From positions 1 through 64,000 of the forward strand of contig NZ_JBANCG010000008.1 in assembly GCF_037026715.1 (NCBI RefSeq): a DNA stretch of 64,000 nucleotides. Direction: 5' to 3'. This stretch comes from Breoghania sp037026715 (GTDB lineage: Bacteria; Pseudomonadota; Alphaproteobacteria; Rhizobiales; Stappiaceae). Every line of letters begins with the position of its first letter. Position 1 is the first letter of the stretch. The position numbers and the translations under genes were made by a program. Below, piece by piece: positions 44,697-54,320 of the stretch. The notes beneath the pieces were generated by a model. It was not told the origin of the DNA. It did not search any database and worked only from the letters and a program-made list of their open reading frames with translations.

Positions 44697-45824
44697 TCAG
44701 TCGAACGTGATGACCTGACGGATCGCCTCGCCCGCGTGCAGACGGTCGAAGCCCTTGTTGATGTCCTCCAGACGGATCTTGTGGGTCATCAGGCGGTCCA
44801 CCGGCAGGCGACCTTGCGCATAGAGCGCGAGGAAGCGCGGGATATCGCGGCTCGGCACGCCGGAGCCGAGATAACTGCCCTTCAGCGTGCGTTCCTCGGC
44901 CGTCAGGCTCACCGCTGGAATTTCCAGCATCGCCTTGGGGTTCGGAAGCCCAGCCGTCACCGTCGCCCCGCCGCGACGCGTGGCGTCATAGGCAAAACGG
45001 AGCGCGTGGACGTTTCCGGTGAAGTCCATCGCCGTATCGACACCGCCGGATGTGAGGTCGCGCACCTCCTGCAGCGCTCCCTCTTCAGCCGAATTGACCG
45101 CGTGCGTCGCGCCGAGTTCCTTCGCGATCTTCAGCTTTTCCGGCAGTCGGTCGACGGCGATGATCTTGTCGGCGCCCGCCGCGCGCGCCGCCATGACCGC
45201 GGCAAGCCCGACGCCGCCGAGACCCACGACGGCCGTGCAGCAGCCGGGCTTCACATCGCCCGTATTGAATACGGCGCCCGCCCCCGTCAGCACCGCGCAG
45301 CCCATCAGCGCGGCGACGTCGAGCGGAATGTCCGAGGCGATCTTGACGATGGAGTTCTGCGAAACCGTCGCGTACTCGGCAAAACAGGCAACGCCCGTCA
45401 TGTGGTAGACGGGCTGGCCGTCACGGGAAAGGCGCGTGCCGCCGCCGATCAGTTCGCCCTTGCCGTTGGCGGCCGCGCCCGGCTCGCACAACGCCGGCCG
45501 ACCGGAACGGCACGGCGCGCAGTGGCCGCAGCTCGGCACGAAGACCGTAATGACGTGATCGCCCGGCTCGAACTGGTCGACACCCGGCCCGACAGCCTGA
45601 ACGACGCCGGCGCTCTCGTGGCCGAGCACCATCGGCAGCTGGCGGGGCCGGTCGCCGTTGATGGCCGACAGATCGGAATGGCAAAGTCCGGCGGCGGCGA
45701 TCTTGATCAGCACCTCGCCTTCGCGCGGGCCCTCCAGATCGATCTCGCCGATCGTCTGTGGGCGGGTCTCCGCATAGGGGCCTGGACGCCCGATCTCCTC
45801 AAGAACCGCAGCCTTGATCTTCAT
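44697..45824 (-). CDS. Zinc-dependent alcohol dehydrogenase (class III-like MDR)
   Basis: Medium-chain dehydrogenase of 375 residues. Catalytic zinc ligands: Cys48 (GLCHSD) and His69-Glu70 (GHES). Structural zinc cysteines: C99, C102, C105, C113. The nucleotide-binding GLGGVG lies in VVGLGGVGLAAVMAAR with an acidic residue after the second strand (AVD), pointing to NAD. It resembles glutathione-independent class III-like alcohol dehydrogenases used for aromatic or alkyl alcohols. It lies in the operon between the ABC ATPase and the aldehyde dehydrogenase. Confidence 0.9.
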   Translation of the reverse strand: MKIKAAVLEEIGRPGPYAETRPQTIGEIDLEGPREGEVLIKIAAAGLCHSDLSAINGDRPRQLPMVLGHESAGVVQAVGPGVDQFEPGDHVITVFVPSCGHCAPCRSGRPALCEPGAAANGKGELIGGGTRLSRDGQPVYHMTGVACFAEYATVSQNSIVKIASDIPLDVAALMGCAVLTGAGAVFNTGDVKPGCCTAVVGLGGVGLAAVMAARAAGADKIIAVDRLPEKLKIAKELGATHAVNSAEEGALQEVRDLTSGGVDTAMDFTGNVHALRFAYDATRRGGATVTAGLPNPKAMLEIPAVSLTAEERTLKGSYLGSGVPSRDIPRFLALYAQGRLPVDRLMTHKIRLEDINKGFDRLHAGEAIRQVITFD

Positions 45825-45850
45825 GAAAATTCCTCCCTTCGCGATCCGGC

Positions 45851-47356
45851 TCAGTGAACCGCCGCGTACATGATTTTCTCTTCCGTGGCTTCCTCGACCG
45901 AGAACTCCTCAACCACGCGTCCCAGACGATAGACCAGCACACGGTCGGAGAGCTTCAGGATTTCGGGCAGATAGGACGAAATGACGACGACCGACATGCC
46001 GCTGTCGGCCAACTCGTTGATGACATGGTGGATCTCGGAAATCGCCCCGACATCCACGCCCCGCGTCGGTTCGTCGAGAATGATCAGCTTCGGCTTCTGC
46101 ACCAGCGCCTTGGCCACGACGACCTTCTGCTGGTTACCGCCCGAGAGCTCGATCACCCGCGAATTGTTGTCGATCGCCTTGACATTGAGCCGCTTCGTCC
46201 AGACTTCGGCCAGCTCCGTCATTTCCCTGTAGCTGATGACCGGTGCCTTGTTCAGATCCGCGCCCAGAAGGCCGGAATAGATGTTCTGCGCGATGGATTT
46301 GGTCTCAAAGAAGCCTTCCAGCTTGCGGTCCTCCGTCACGTAGACGATGCCGTCGTGGATCGCCGGCCGGGGAACGCGGTAACGCACCGGCTTGCCGTTG
46401 AGCCGCACCTCTCCGCCATGGAAGAAGTCACGCTTCAGCACCCCCGAGATGATCTTGAAGGTCTCCGTCCGCCCCGAGCCGATCAGCCCGAAGACACCCG
46501 TGATCTGGCCTTCAAACACCGAGAACGAGGTGTTGCGCACGATGCCGCCCATGGAGAGGTTCTGGACGGAAAGCACCCGCCGCCCCATCGGCCGCGCCCG
46601 CCGCGTCTCGCCCGCCTCGCCGTAGATCTCGTGCGAGAGCGTTCGGCCGACCATGTGTCGGATGATGCTGTCGCGGTCGAAGGCGGAGACGTCGTCGGTC
46701 ACCACATGCTCGCCGTCGCGCAGGATGGTGATGCGGTCGGAGACCGCGAGCGCTTCTTCCAGCGCGTGGCTGATGAAGATGATCGACACGCCATCCTTCT
46801 TCAGCCGGTTCACCAGCGCGAAGAAGTGGTGCTTTTCCTCCGGCGTCAGCGTCGCCGTCGGCTCATCGAAGATGATGACCTTGGCCTGGTGGCGCACGGC
46901 GCGGGCGATCTCGACCATCTGTTTCTGGGCCGCCCCCAATTGCGAGACCTGCATCGTTGGATCGACGTCGAAATTCAGTGACTGCAGAAACTGCTGGGCC
47001 GAAATGTAGAGTCCTCTCAAGCGGCTGAGCAGTTTTTCGTTACCAAGTTCGAGGTTCTGCGCGACGGTGAGCGAGGGCACGAGGCTCGTTTCCTGGAACA
47101 CCATGGCGATGCCGTTTTCCATGGCCTCCTGCGGATTGGCAAAATTCACCTTTCCGCCGTTGAACAACACCTCGCCTGAAGTGGGCTCGTGGACGCCGGC
47201 GATGATCTTGGTCAACGTCGACTTGCCCGCCCCGTTCTCCCCCAAAAGCGAATGAATTTCAGCCGGATAGAGCTCAAAGTTGACGTTCTTGATGGCAGGA
47301 TTGCCGTGGAATTCCTTCGTCACGTCGCGAAGCTCGACAAGCGGCGTCGTCGTCAT
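45851..47356 (-). CDS. Ribose-type ABC transporter ATPase with two nucleotide-binding domains
   Basis: Duplicated ATPase of the RbsA/MglA type, 501 residues. First half: Walker A GENGAGKST (39-47), signature LGAAQKQM, Walker B VIIFDEPTATLT. Second half: degenerate Walker A GLIGSGRTE (lysine replaced, as is normal in this family), LSGGNQQKV and LIILDEPTRGVD. It serves the two permeases and the binding protein encoded upstream. The ATG at 47356 overlaps the stop of the SMP-30-like gene by four bases. Confidence 0.93.
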   Translation of the reverse strand: MTTTPLVELRDVTKEFHGNPAIKNVNFELYPAEIHSLLGENGAGKSTLTKIIAGVHEPTSGEVLFNGGKVNFANPQEAMENGIAMVFQETSLVPSLTVAQNLELGNEKLLSRLRGLYISAQQFLQSLNFDVDPTMQVSQLGAAQKQMVEIARAVRHQAKVIIFDEPTATLTPEEKHHFFALVNRLKKDGVSIIFISHALEEALAVSDRITILRDGEHVVTDDVSAFDRDSIIRHMVGRTLSHEIYGEAGETRRARPMGRRVLSVQNLSMGGIVRNTSFSVFEGQITGVFGLIGSGRTETFKIISGVLKRDFFHGGEVRLNGKPVRYRVPRPAIHDGIVYVTEDRKLEGFFETKSIAQNIYSGLLGADLNKAPVISYREMTELAEVWTKRLNVKAIDNNSRVIELSGGNQQKVVVAKALVQKPKLIILDEPTRGVDVGAISEIHHVINELADSGMSVVVISSYLPEILKLSDRVLVYRLGRVVEEFSVEEATEEKIMYAAVH

Positions 47357-48429
47357 GCGCTTTCCCCCTCCGAGCCCAGATCAATCGTCAGAACCTCGCC
47401 GGCCCCGCGGCTGGTCAGCCAGAGCTTGCCGCCCGCCTCGGCAGCAGATGTGATGCCATGGCGCCGCCCGCCGGCCCGGCTGTGGAAGCTTCGCAGAGGA
47501 ACGAAATTTGAATCGAGTTCCACGACGAGCCCGTAGGAACGCGTCGGCGCCCAGGGCTTCAGAATGCCCATCTGCTTCAATGCCCCGCCTTGCAAGGGCT
47601 CCATGAAGCTGTCGCCGCTCCTGTAGGCGGGAGCGACCCAGTATTGCGGCTCCACCTCTCGCAGCATCGCCTTGCGATAGCCGGGCTCGCGCAGAACGAA
47701 TTCGATGAGCTGGCTGCGCGGCGCGAAGATCGAGAGCCAGTAGCCGCCCTTTTCACGCGTCACGATGCGGCCGGGATAGCCTGGAATCTCGTCGAGCACG
47801 ATTTCATTCGCCCCGCCTCTGGCAGGGATTTTCAGCAGGTGCGACGACCATGCCTCCGAGAGGACGACATCGCCGTTAGGATCGACGACAAGGCCGTTGG
47901 GATAGCCCAGACGTTCTGCGCGGATCAGAATATCGCCGCTTTCCGGGTCGGCGCGCCCCACAACTCCGGAGCGGCTCTTCTCCATCAGATCCCGCCGCCA
48001 GTCTTCCGGCGCATTGCGGGCGGATCCCATGCAGAACCACAGCCCGCCGTCAGGGGCAAAAGCAAGAGCGGTGATGTTCCGGACAGCCCGCGTCCATTGC
48101 GGCGAGACATCCCTCAGGTCCAGATCAAGGAGGTGCATCCCGTCTTCCTGGGTGGCAACCGCAAGGCGGCTCCCATTGGCGGCCAGCGCCGTGACCGCCG
48201 AGCCGAGATCGAGACGCATGCCGTCCTGCGTGACTAGGCGCCGTCCATCGGACCACAACGGGGCGCCTTGCCAGATGACGACGTTGTCCGGCGTCTCGCC
48301 CGCAATGCCGGGGGCAAGATCCTCCAGCACGTTGTTGGGTTTCAGCGCGCCGTCGAGTGCCGGCACGGTGACGGCGGCCGATGCGCGCCCCAAGAGCCGA
48401 TCGGTGAACCGGGAGAGTGCGTTCGTCAT
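47353..48429 (-). CDS. SMP-30/strictosidine-synthase-like beta-propeller protein
   Basis: Beta-propeller protein of 358 residues. The SMP-30/strictosidine-synthase-like landmarks are LAFAPDGGLWF (about 123-133), YPNGLVVDPNGDVVLSEAW (about 175-193) and EIPGYPGRI (about 213-221). These proteins include lactonases and calcium-binding hydrolases. No signal peptide, so it is probably cytoplasmic. It is related to the C-terminal domain of its upstream neighbour (shared GYP and FPNG/YPNG loops) and overlaps both neighbours by four bases. Likely an enzyme of the pathway for the imported compound. Confidence 0.8.
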   Translation of the reverse strand: MTNALSRFTDRLLGRASAAVTVPALDGALKPNNVLEDLAPGIAGETPDNVVIWQGAPLWSDGRRLVTQDGMRLDLGSAVTALAANGSRLAVATQEDGMHLLDLDLRDVSPQWTRAVRNITALAFAPDGGLWFCMGSARNAPEDWRRDLMEKSRSGVVGRADPESGDILIRAERLGYPNGLVVDPNGDVVLSEAWSSHLLKIPARGGANEIVLDEIPGYPGRIVTREKGGYWLSIFAPRSQLIEFVLREPGYRKAMLREVEPQYWVAPAYRSGDSFMEPLQGGALKQMGILKPWAPTRSYGLVVELDSNFVPLRSFHSRAGGRRHGITSAAEAGGKLWLTSRGAGEVLTIDLGSEGESA

Positions 48430-50564
48430 GCCGCGGACCTCCCCTTGGCCCTGGTTGGGCGCCAGTAGCTCGACCAGCCGCTCCAGCTCTCGTCACGGCC
48501 CTCAAGCCGAATACGGCCGATGCGGTTGTTGGTGATGCCGCCGAGATAGAGCCAGCCCTTGTGCTCGCGCATCGAGGTGATCATCGGGTGGTTCGCGGCC
48601 TTGCGATCCCACAGCGATTCAAGGATCTCGCCGTTGTCATCGAAACGGACGACGCAGCCGATGTTGAGGTTGGGATAAAGCCACTGATCGGCGGCCGTAC
48701 GCCGCGCCATGCGGCGGCGGAAGGAGGGCATGCGCAGCGCCAGATCGAGCGCCGGCGAACGCATGCCCATGATCGCCACCCAGTAGGTGCCATCCGACGC
48801 CCGGTTGATGTTGTCCGGATAGCCGGGCAGACGGTCGAGCAAGACTTCGAGCTGGCCCTTCTTCGGGCCTTCGAGCCAGTATCGGTTGATCCGGCAACCC
48901 CAGCTTTCGGCAAACAGGACCGACTTGCCATCGTGGGAGGTGCAGACGCCGTTCGGGAAGACCAGATTGCGGATCAGCGTACGGGTGCGCCTGGTCTTCG
49001 GGTCGTAGCAGATGATGCGGCCGTTGCCCCGGCTCTCCAGCGCATCGACCGGCCAGTCGTGCATCTCGTACCGGATGGTGGCTTCCGAAAAATAGATCTT
49101 GCCATCGGGGGCGATGTCGAGATCGTCGGCAAGCCGGAGCCGACTGTCATCAACGACGGAAAAGAGCGAACGGTTGGTCTCATCGGTAACGAGATGAACG
49201 CTGCGATCCGCCTTGCGCACCATATAGAGGCCCATGCCGCCGACGCAGACGAGCAGGTTGCCATCCTGATCGAAACTCATCCCAAGCGGCGAACCCCCGA
49301 TATGGGCGTAGACCTCGTGGGTTTTGTAGTCGGGCGGAGCGTAGCGGATGATGTCGCCGTGGCGGGAGCCGGAATAGAGGTAGTCGTCCTCATCGAGAAT
49401 GACGTCTTCCGGGCTTTCCACCTCGCCGAGCGCGATCACCTCGACATCGCTCAGCCGGTCGTTGACGGTGAGCGGACCTTCGCTGGTGGAACGCGGTTCG
49501 GGCATCTCCATGAGAGTCGGCGAGACGTAGACCTTGTTCAAGAGCTTGTGCCGGTTCTTCAGCCAGCGCACGTCTATGAAAACGGCGAAGAGAAGCGCCA
49601 GGCCCAGCACCATCGGACCAGAGCCGCTGTTCAGCCCGAGGCGCAGGACGCCGTTGGTCAGCACCAGCACCGTCAGCGCCCCCATAAGCGCCTTGGCGAC
49701 CGACCCTCGGCCACCACCGAGACTGTTGCCGCCGAGGATCGCTGCAGTCAGCGCTGAAATCTCCAGCCCCATGCCGGTATCGGATCCGGCGCCTGACAGC
49801 CGCGCGGCATAGAGAATCCCGGCAAGCCCCACCAGCATGCCCGACACCACATAGGCCGAACACACGATGCGCCGCACCGGCAGGCCCATGTTGTAGGCGG
49901 ACCGGCGCGAGCCGCCGATGGCGAGCAGCCGCCAGCCGGGACCGGACCGGCTCAGCACGATATGGCCGATAACGGCTATGACCGCGAGGACGAGAAAGCT
50001 GAACGGGATCTGGCCGAGGCCGCCAAGGCCCATCAGGTCCCACAGTGTCGAGGAATAGAAGCTCATCGACATGTCCTGCGCATATTCCAGCAGCAGGAGA
50101 TCGACCACGGCGCGCACGATGATCAATGTGACCAGCGTCGTCAGGAACGCGCGCAATCGCAGGTATCCGACCAGCAGGCCGTTGATAAGGCCGACGCCAC
50201 CGCACACGGCGACGACGATCAGTGCGGAGACGCCGACCGGCAAATGCGCCAGGTTCAGACAGTAGAGCATCAGGAAGTTGCCGAGGGCGAAATTGGAGCC
50301 CACCGACAGGTCGATGCCACCGACGAGAATGACGGTGGTCATCGCCAGCACGACAAGCCCCAGTTCACCGTACTGGCGTCCGAGAATGCCCAGATTACTG
50401 GCCGAGTAGAAGTTGGGAAGAAGCGCGCCGAAGACCAGCACGACGACGACCATGATCGTGAACGGGATCGCGTTGTCGATCCAGTTCTTGGACAGCATTT
50501 CCCCGACAACATGGTCCGGAAAATAGCGATAGCGCATCTTCTTGAGGTTCGTTGCCAGCGACAC
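48426..50564 (-). CDS. Fusion of a ribose-type ABC permease and an SMP-30/strictosidine-synthase-like domain
   Basis: A 712-residue protein in one continuous frame. Residues about 30-345 are an RbsC-type permease: many hydrophobic helices, the VGGIDLSVGSNFALGNF segment and AAILGGNSLGGGRGS. Residues about 375-705 form a soluble beta-propeller of the strictosidine-synthase/APMAP-like type (VESPEDVILDEDDYLYSGS, FPNGVCTSHDGKSVLFAE, LPGYPDNI). RbsC permeases end in the cytoplasm, so the propeller is probably cytoplasmic. The GTG at 50564 follows GGGAGGG. Second permease of the operon; the partner at 51803 lacks the extension. No frameshift or stop separates the halves. Confidence 0.9.
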   Translation of the reverse strand: MSLATNLKKMRYRYFPDHVVGEMLSKNWIDNAIPFTIMVVVVLVFGALLPNFYSASNLGILGRQYGELGLVVLAMTTVILVGGIDLSVGSNFALGNFLMLYCLNLAHLPVGVSALIVVAVCGGVGLINGLLVGYLRLRAFLTTLVTLIIVRAVVDLLLLEYAQDMSMSFYSSTLWDLMGLGGLGQIPFSFLVLAVIAVIGHIVLSRSGPGWRLLAIGGSRRSAYNMGLPVRRIVCSAYVVSGMLVGLAGILYAARLSGAGSDTGMGLEISALTAAILGGNSLGGGRGSVAKALMGALTVLVLTNGVLRLGLNSGSGPMVLGLALLFAVFIDVRWLKNRHKLLNKVYVSPTLMEMPEPRSTSEGPLTVNDRLSDVEVIALGEVESPEDVILDEDDYLYSGSRHGDIIRYAPPDYKTHEVYAHIGGSPLGMSFDQDGNLLVCVGGMGLYMVRKADRSVHLVTDETNRSLFSVVDDSRLRLADDLDIAPDGKIYFSEATIRYEMHDWPVDALESRGNGRIICYDPKTRRTRTLIRNLVFPNGVCTSHDGKSVLFAESWGCRINRYWLEGPKKGQLEVLLDRLPGYPDNINRASDGTYWVAIMGMRSPALDLALRMPSFRRRMARRTAADQWLYPNLNIGCVVRFDDNGEILESLWDRKAANHPMITSMREHKGWLYLGGITNNRIGRIRLEGRDESWSGWSSYWRPTRAKGRSAA

Positions 50565-50684
50565 GCGCCGTCCCTCCCCGAGTGGTAGTGCTTGTTGTTT
50601 TGATGGGCCGGATGGCCTGATGGGGCGCACGTTGCCGCGGGCTGTTCCCTCCCGGCCCGCGACAACGCTCGTGCAATTGCGAAG

Positions 50685-51707
50685 CTAGCGAAGCAGCTTG
50701 GCGTAGTTTTCCGGGTTCCAGCAGGAGGCCTCGTCCACGTTGTCCTTCGTCATCACGAAGCTGGGCGAGTAGATCTGCGTCTTCATCTTGCCGCCGCCGC
50801 CATTCTGCATGGCGACCATGATCGCGGTCCAGGCATCGCGCCCCATGCCGGGAGCATCGTAGTTGACGACCGCCGAGAAGGTGCCGTCACGCAGCAGATC
50901 GCAGGTGCTTTTCGCGCCGCCGCCAGAGGTCACGACATAGACCTTGTCGGACATGCCGGCCTGCTTGACCGCCGAGCCCGTGCCGATCGCCTGCCCGTCC
51001 CAGACATCGATGATGCCGCACAGATCGGGGTTCTGCTGAAGCACCGTCTCCGTCACCGCGCGCGCCTTGGAGGCATCCCAGTCGGCCGCCTGGCTGGAGA
51101 CGATCTTGATCTCGGGATGTTCGTTCAGCACTTCCATGATGCCCTGGATCTGGAAGTAGGAGACGCCGCCGGTCAGAACGCCTTGCACGATGGAGATCTT
51201 GTGCGAGGTATTGCTGTCGCCGCCGCATTTCGAGACCATCATGTTGGCCACCTGACGGCCGAGCGCGATGAAATCCGGACCGACGAACGCATCCGTCTGG
51301 ACGGCGCCCTGCATGTTGAGCTGGATGACCGTGATGCCCTGGCGCTGGGCCTGCATCATCAGGCGGGCGAGCGACTGGGTATCCGGGTTCTGAGTGACGA
51401 TGACGTCCGGCTTTTCCGCGATCAGCGACGTCATGCCCTGCGACATGGCGTCGGTCGACCAGTTCGGATCCTGGATGGTGAACTTCATGCCGTAGCGCTC
51501 GGCTTCCGTCTTCACCACGCCGCCCCAGGCCTGGGCGAGATCGAAGCCGGCGGAAATCGGCAGATAGGCGATCCACTTGCCCTTGAGCGCTTCAAGCGCG
51601 GGACCGCGGAACGGATCGTTCGGTTCCTGGGCGTGGACGGCGGCCACGGTCAACGGCAGCGCGGCCACGGCGGCACACGCCAGCTTCTTCAATCGATTCA
51701 ATTTCAT
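50685..51707 (-). CDS. Ribose-type periplasmic sugar-binding protein
   Basis: Type I periplasmic binding protein, 340 residues. A signal peptide ends VAAVHAQ (cleavage near residue 26). The mature part has the RbsB-like pattern: WIAYLPISAGFDLAQAWGG, SLIAEKPDVIVTQNPDTQSL and GIIDVWDGQAIGTG. Two cysteines (CGGDS and DLCGI) lie near the ligand cleft. The ATG at 51707 has GGAGGAAAG upstream. It captures the substrate for the ATPase and permeases of the same operon. The ligand cannot be named; genes downstream suggest an alcohol- or lactone-bearing compound. Confidence 0.9.
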   Translation of the reverse strand: MKLNRLKKLACAAVAALPLTVAAVHAQEPNDPFRGPALEALKGKWIAYLPISAGFDLAQAWGGVVKTEAERYGMKFTIQDPNWSTDAMSQGMTSLIAEKPDVIVTQNPDTQSLARLMMQAQRQGITVIQLNMQGAVQTDAFVGPDFIALGRQVANMMVSKCGGDSNTSHKISIVQGVLTGGVSYFQIQGIMEVLNEHPEIKIVSSQAADWDASKARAVTETVLQQNPDLCGIIDVWDGQAIGTGSAVKQAGMSDKVYVVTSGGGAKSTCDLLRDGTFSAVVNYDAPGMGRDAWTAIMVAMQNGGGGKMKTQIYSPSFVMTKDNVDEASCWNPENYAKLLR

Positions 51708-51802
51708 GGTTCTTTCCTCCCAATGCGGCCCAGTGCAGCCGGGCCGCCAGCTTGACGAAGCACGCCCCGCCCCTCCCAAGGCGATCGGACGCACCGCGCG
51801 TG

Positions 51803-52789
51803 TCAGATATCTCCCTGCTGTCCGGTCTGTTCGTCACGCGGATTGATCAGGCTGTCGGCGACGATCGCCACCAGCAGGATCAGGCTCTTGATGACGTTCT
51901 GGATGGTGTACTGGATGTCCATGATCGTCATGCCGTTGACCAGCACGCCAATGAGCAGCGTGCCGACGATGACGTTACGCACGCTGCCGCGTCCGCCCGA
52001 CAGGCTGACACCGCCGAGCACGACGATCAGGATCACGTCATAGATCATGTTGGAATTGACCATGCGCGTGTTCATCGACTGCACGGCCGTCGCCGTGATC
52101 AGCCCCGCGACATAGGCCGCCCCGCCGCTCAGCACGTATTTCAGGACGATGACCGGGCGCACGGGAATGCCGGTGATACGTGCCGCCGGCAGATTGTCGC
52201 CGATGTTGAAGATGTTCCAGCCGAGCTTCGAATACCGCAGGAACAAGTAGGCGATGATGGCCATCGCAATCGCAAGAAGGATCGGCACCGGGATGCCGGC
52301 AAGCTTCCCCTGACCGATCGCGCTCGCCCAGTCGAATTCAGCCGGCAGGTACACGACGTCGGTACCCGTGATCAGATGCGCCCGGCCGAAACCGTAGATG
52401 AACGTTCCCATGGCGAGCGTCGCGAAGATCGCCGGGATCTCGGCATAGGCGACAAGCACACCGGTGATCGCACTCATGGCGAGCGAGAAACCGAGCCCGG
52501 TCGTCAGCGCCCAGCCAAGCGGCATGCCGACGCTTACCAGCTGGATCGTCCAGGCAACCGAAATCGCCATGTTGGCGACCATGGAGAGATCGATCCCGCG
52601 CCCCAGCACGACCACCAGCATTCCGAGCCCGAGAATGCCCAGGACCGCGACGGAGCGCAGAAGTGCCAGAATGTTGTCGGTGGCAAGAAAATTGTCGAGC
52701 GTCAGCGAGAAGACCACGAACATGCAGATCGTTATCAGAAAGACGATCCGCTCCTGGCTCATCGCGCCAAGGCGTGCCGAAAGCCGCAT
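51803..52789 (-). CDS. Ribose-type ABC transporter permease
   Basis: Permease of 328 residues with about ten hydrophobic segments. Family hallmarks: GLGMLVVVLGRGIDLSMVANM (about 54-74) and VVLGGVSLSGGRGSVRNV (about 262-279). First gene of the seven-gene leftward operon: permease, binding protein, permease/SMP-30 fusion, SMP-30 protein, ATPase, ADH, ALDH. The spacing to the binding protein is 95 bases. No regulator gene lies within the operon. Confidence 0.9.
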   Translation of the reverse strand: MRLSARLGAMSQERIVFLITICMFVVFSLTLDNFLATDNILALLRSVAVLGILGLGMLVVVLGRGIDLSMVANMAISVAWTIQLVSVGMPLGWALTTGLGFSLAMSAITGVLVAYAEIPAIFATLAMGTFIYGFGRAHLITGTDVVYLPAEFDWASAIGQGKLAGIPVPILLAIAMAIIAYLFLRYSKLGWNIFNIGDNLPAARITGIPVRPVIVLKYVLSGGAAYVAGLITATAVQSMNTRMVNSNMIYDVILIVVLGGVSLSGGRGSVRNVIVGTLLIGVLVNGMTIMDIQYTIQNVIKSLILLVAIVADSLINPRDEQTGQQGDI

Positions 52790-52980
52790 GACTTATCCCC
52801 TCCCCAGAAGATGTCCGCTCTTGTTTTTGTGCAAGCGTGACGTGGCCGAAGTCTCGGTCAGGGAAGTTCTTCGCCGTTAATCCGAATTTCCTTTGAGGCC
52901 CATAGCCTCCCCCTATACCCCTTTTCCCGGTTCCGGGCGGCGCGCAGGAGCAGGGCCGACCCGCGCTCCCGCCTCAAAGG

Positions 52981-53002
52981 AAAAGGCCGCGCAAACGCGG
53001 CC
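52981..53002 (-). terminator. Terminator of the small lipoprotein gene
   Basis: On the minus strand, GGCCGCG-4 bases-CGCGGCC followed by TTTTCCTTT. It lies 55 bases after the lipoprotein stop and just before the promoter region (52790-52980) of the ABC operon, whose boxes are not clear. Confidence 0.75.
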
Positions 53003-53056
53003 CTCCTGACGCCTCGACGATATGGAGCGGTCTGACGACACAGCCCTTTGGAACGG

Positions 53057-53350
53057 TCAGTTCGCGGCCGCGACCCGCTGCTCGTAGCATGCCCGCATGG
53101 CGGCCAACTGCTCGTCCGAATAGTCGTTTTCAGACTGAAAGTCGTCGAACGCGAGGGAATGCCCCCCATTTGCGTTCACTTTGAACGACGTCACCTTGCC
53201 ACCGTTCTTCTGGACGCAATCGGTGTACATGAAAGCGTATTTCGAAATATCGGGACCACTTCGGCCAGTCACGCATCCCGCAAGCAGAAATGCCGCCGCG
53301 ATACCAATCCCGGCGACAACCACGCGCGTGCCACCCCTCAAAAACCGCAT
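53057..53350 (-). CDS. Small lipoprotein of unknown function
   Basis: 97 residues. N-terminal signal ending FLLAGC gives a lipobox with Cys about 25. The mature part contains two further cysteines (TDCVQKNGG and RACYEQR) that could form a disulfide, and an acidic EN-DYSDEQ stretch. The ATG at 53350 has AAGGG upstream. Monocistronic: a terminator follows, and aapP ends 139 bases upstream on the same strand. Family not recognised. Confidence 0.7.
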   Translation of the reverse strand: MRFLRGGTRVVVAGIGIAAAFLLAGCVTGRSGPDISKYAFMYTDCVQKNGGKVTSFKVNANGGHSLAFDDFQSENDYSDEQLAAMRACYEQRVAAAN

Positions 53351-53489
53351 ATTCAGCCCTTTCGAAAACAACTTGAGAATCGCCCCATGCAACTCACTCA
53401 AGAGCAGACTTGCATAAGCGGTCTTCGAAAGACGAGCATCCGGAAGTTGAGTATCTACCGGATACGATCGGGACTTATCAGCGGCTTTC

Positions 53490-54281
<792 letters not shown>

Positions 54282-54320
54282 GTGTTCACCCTCAAAGGTT
54301 GGTTGCCGGCCCGCCGGCCG

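Noticed and set aside
43758..45857. Rightward frame of 699 codons opposite the dehydrogenases
   Set aside because: Antisense to two complete enzymes with intact catalytic residues; no domain is visible in its translation.
48426..50564. The permease/SMP-30 protein as two genes joined by a frameshift artefact
   Set aside because: The frame is continuous, the linker is plausible, and no internal start with a ribosome-binding site was found before the propeller.
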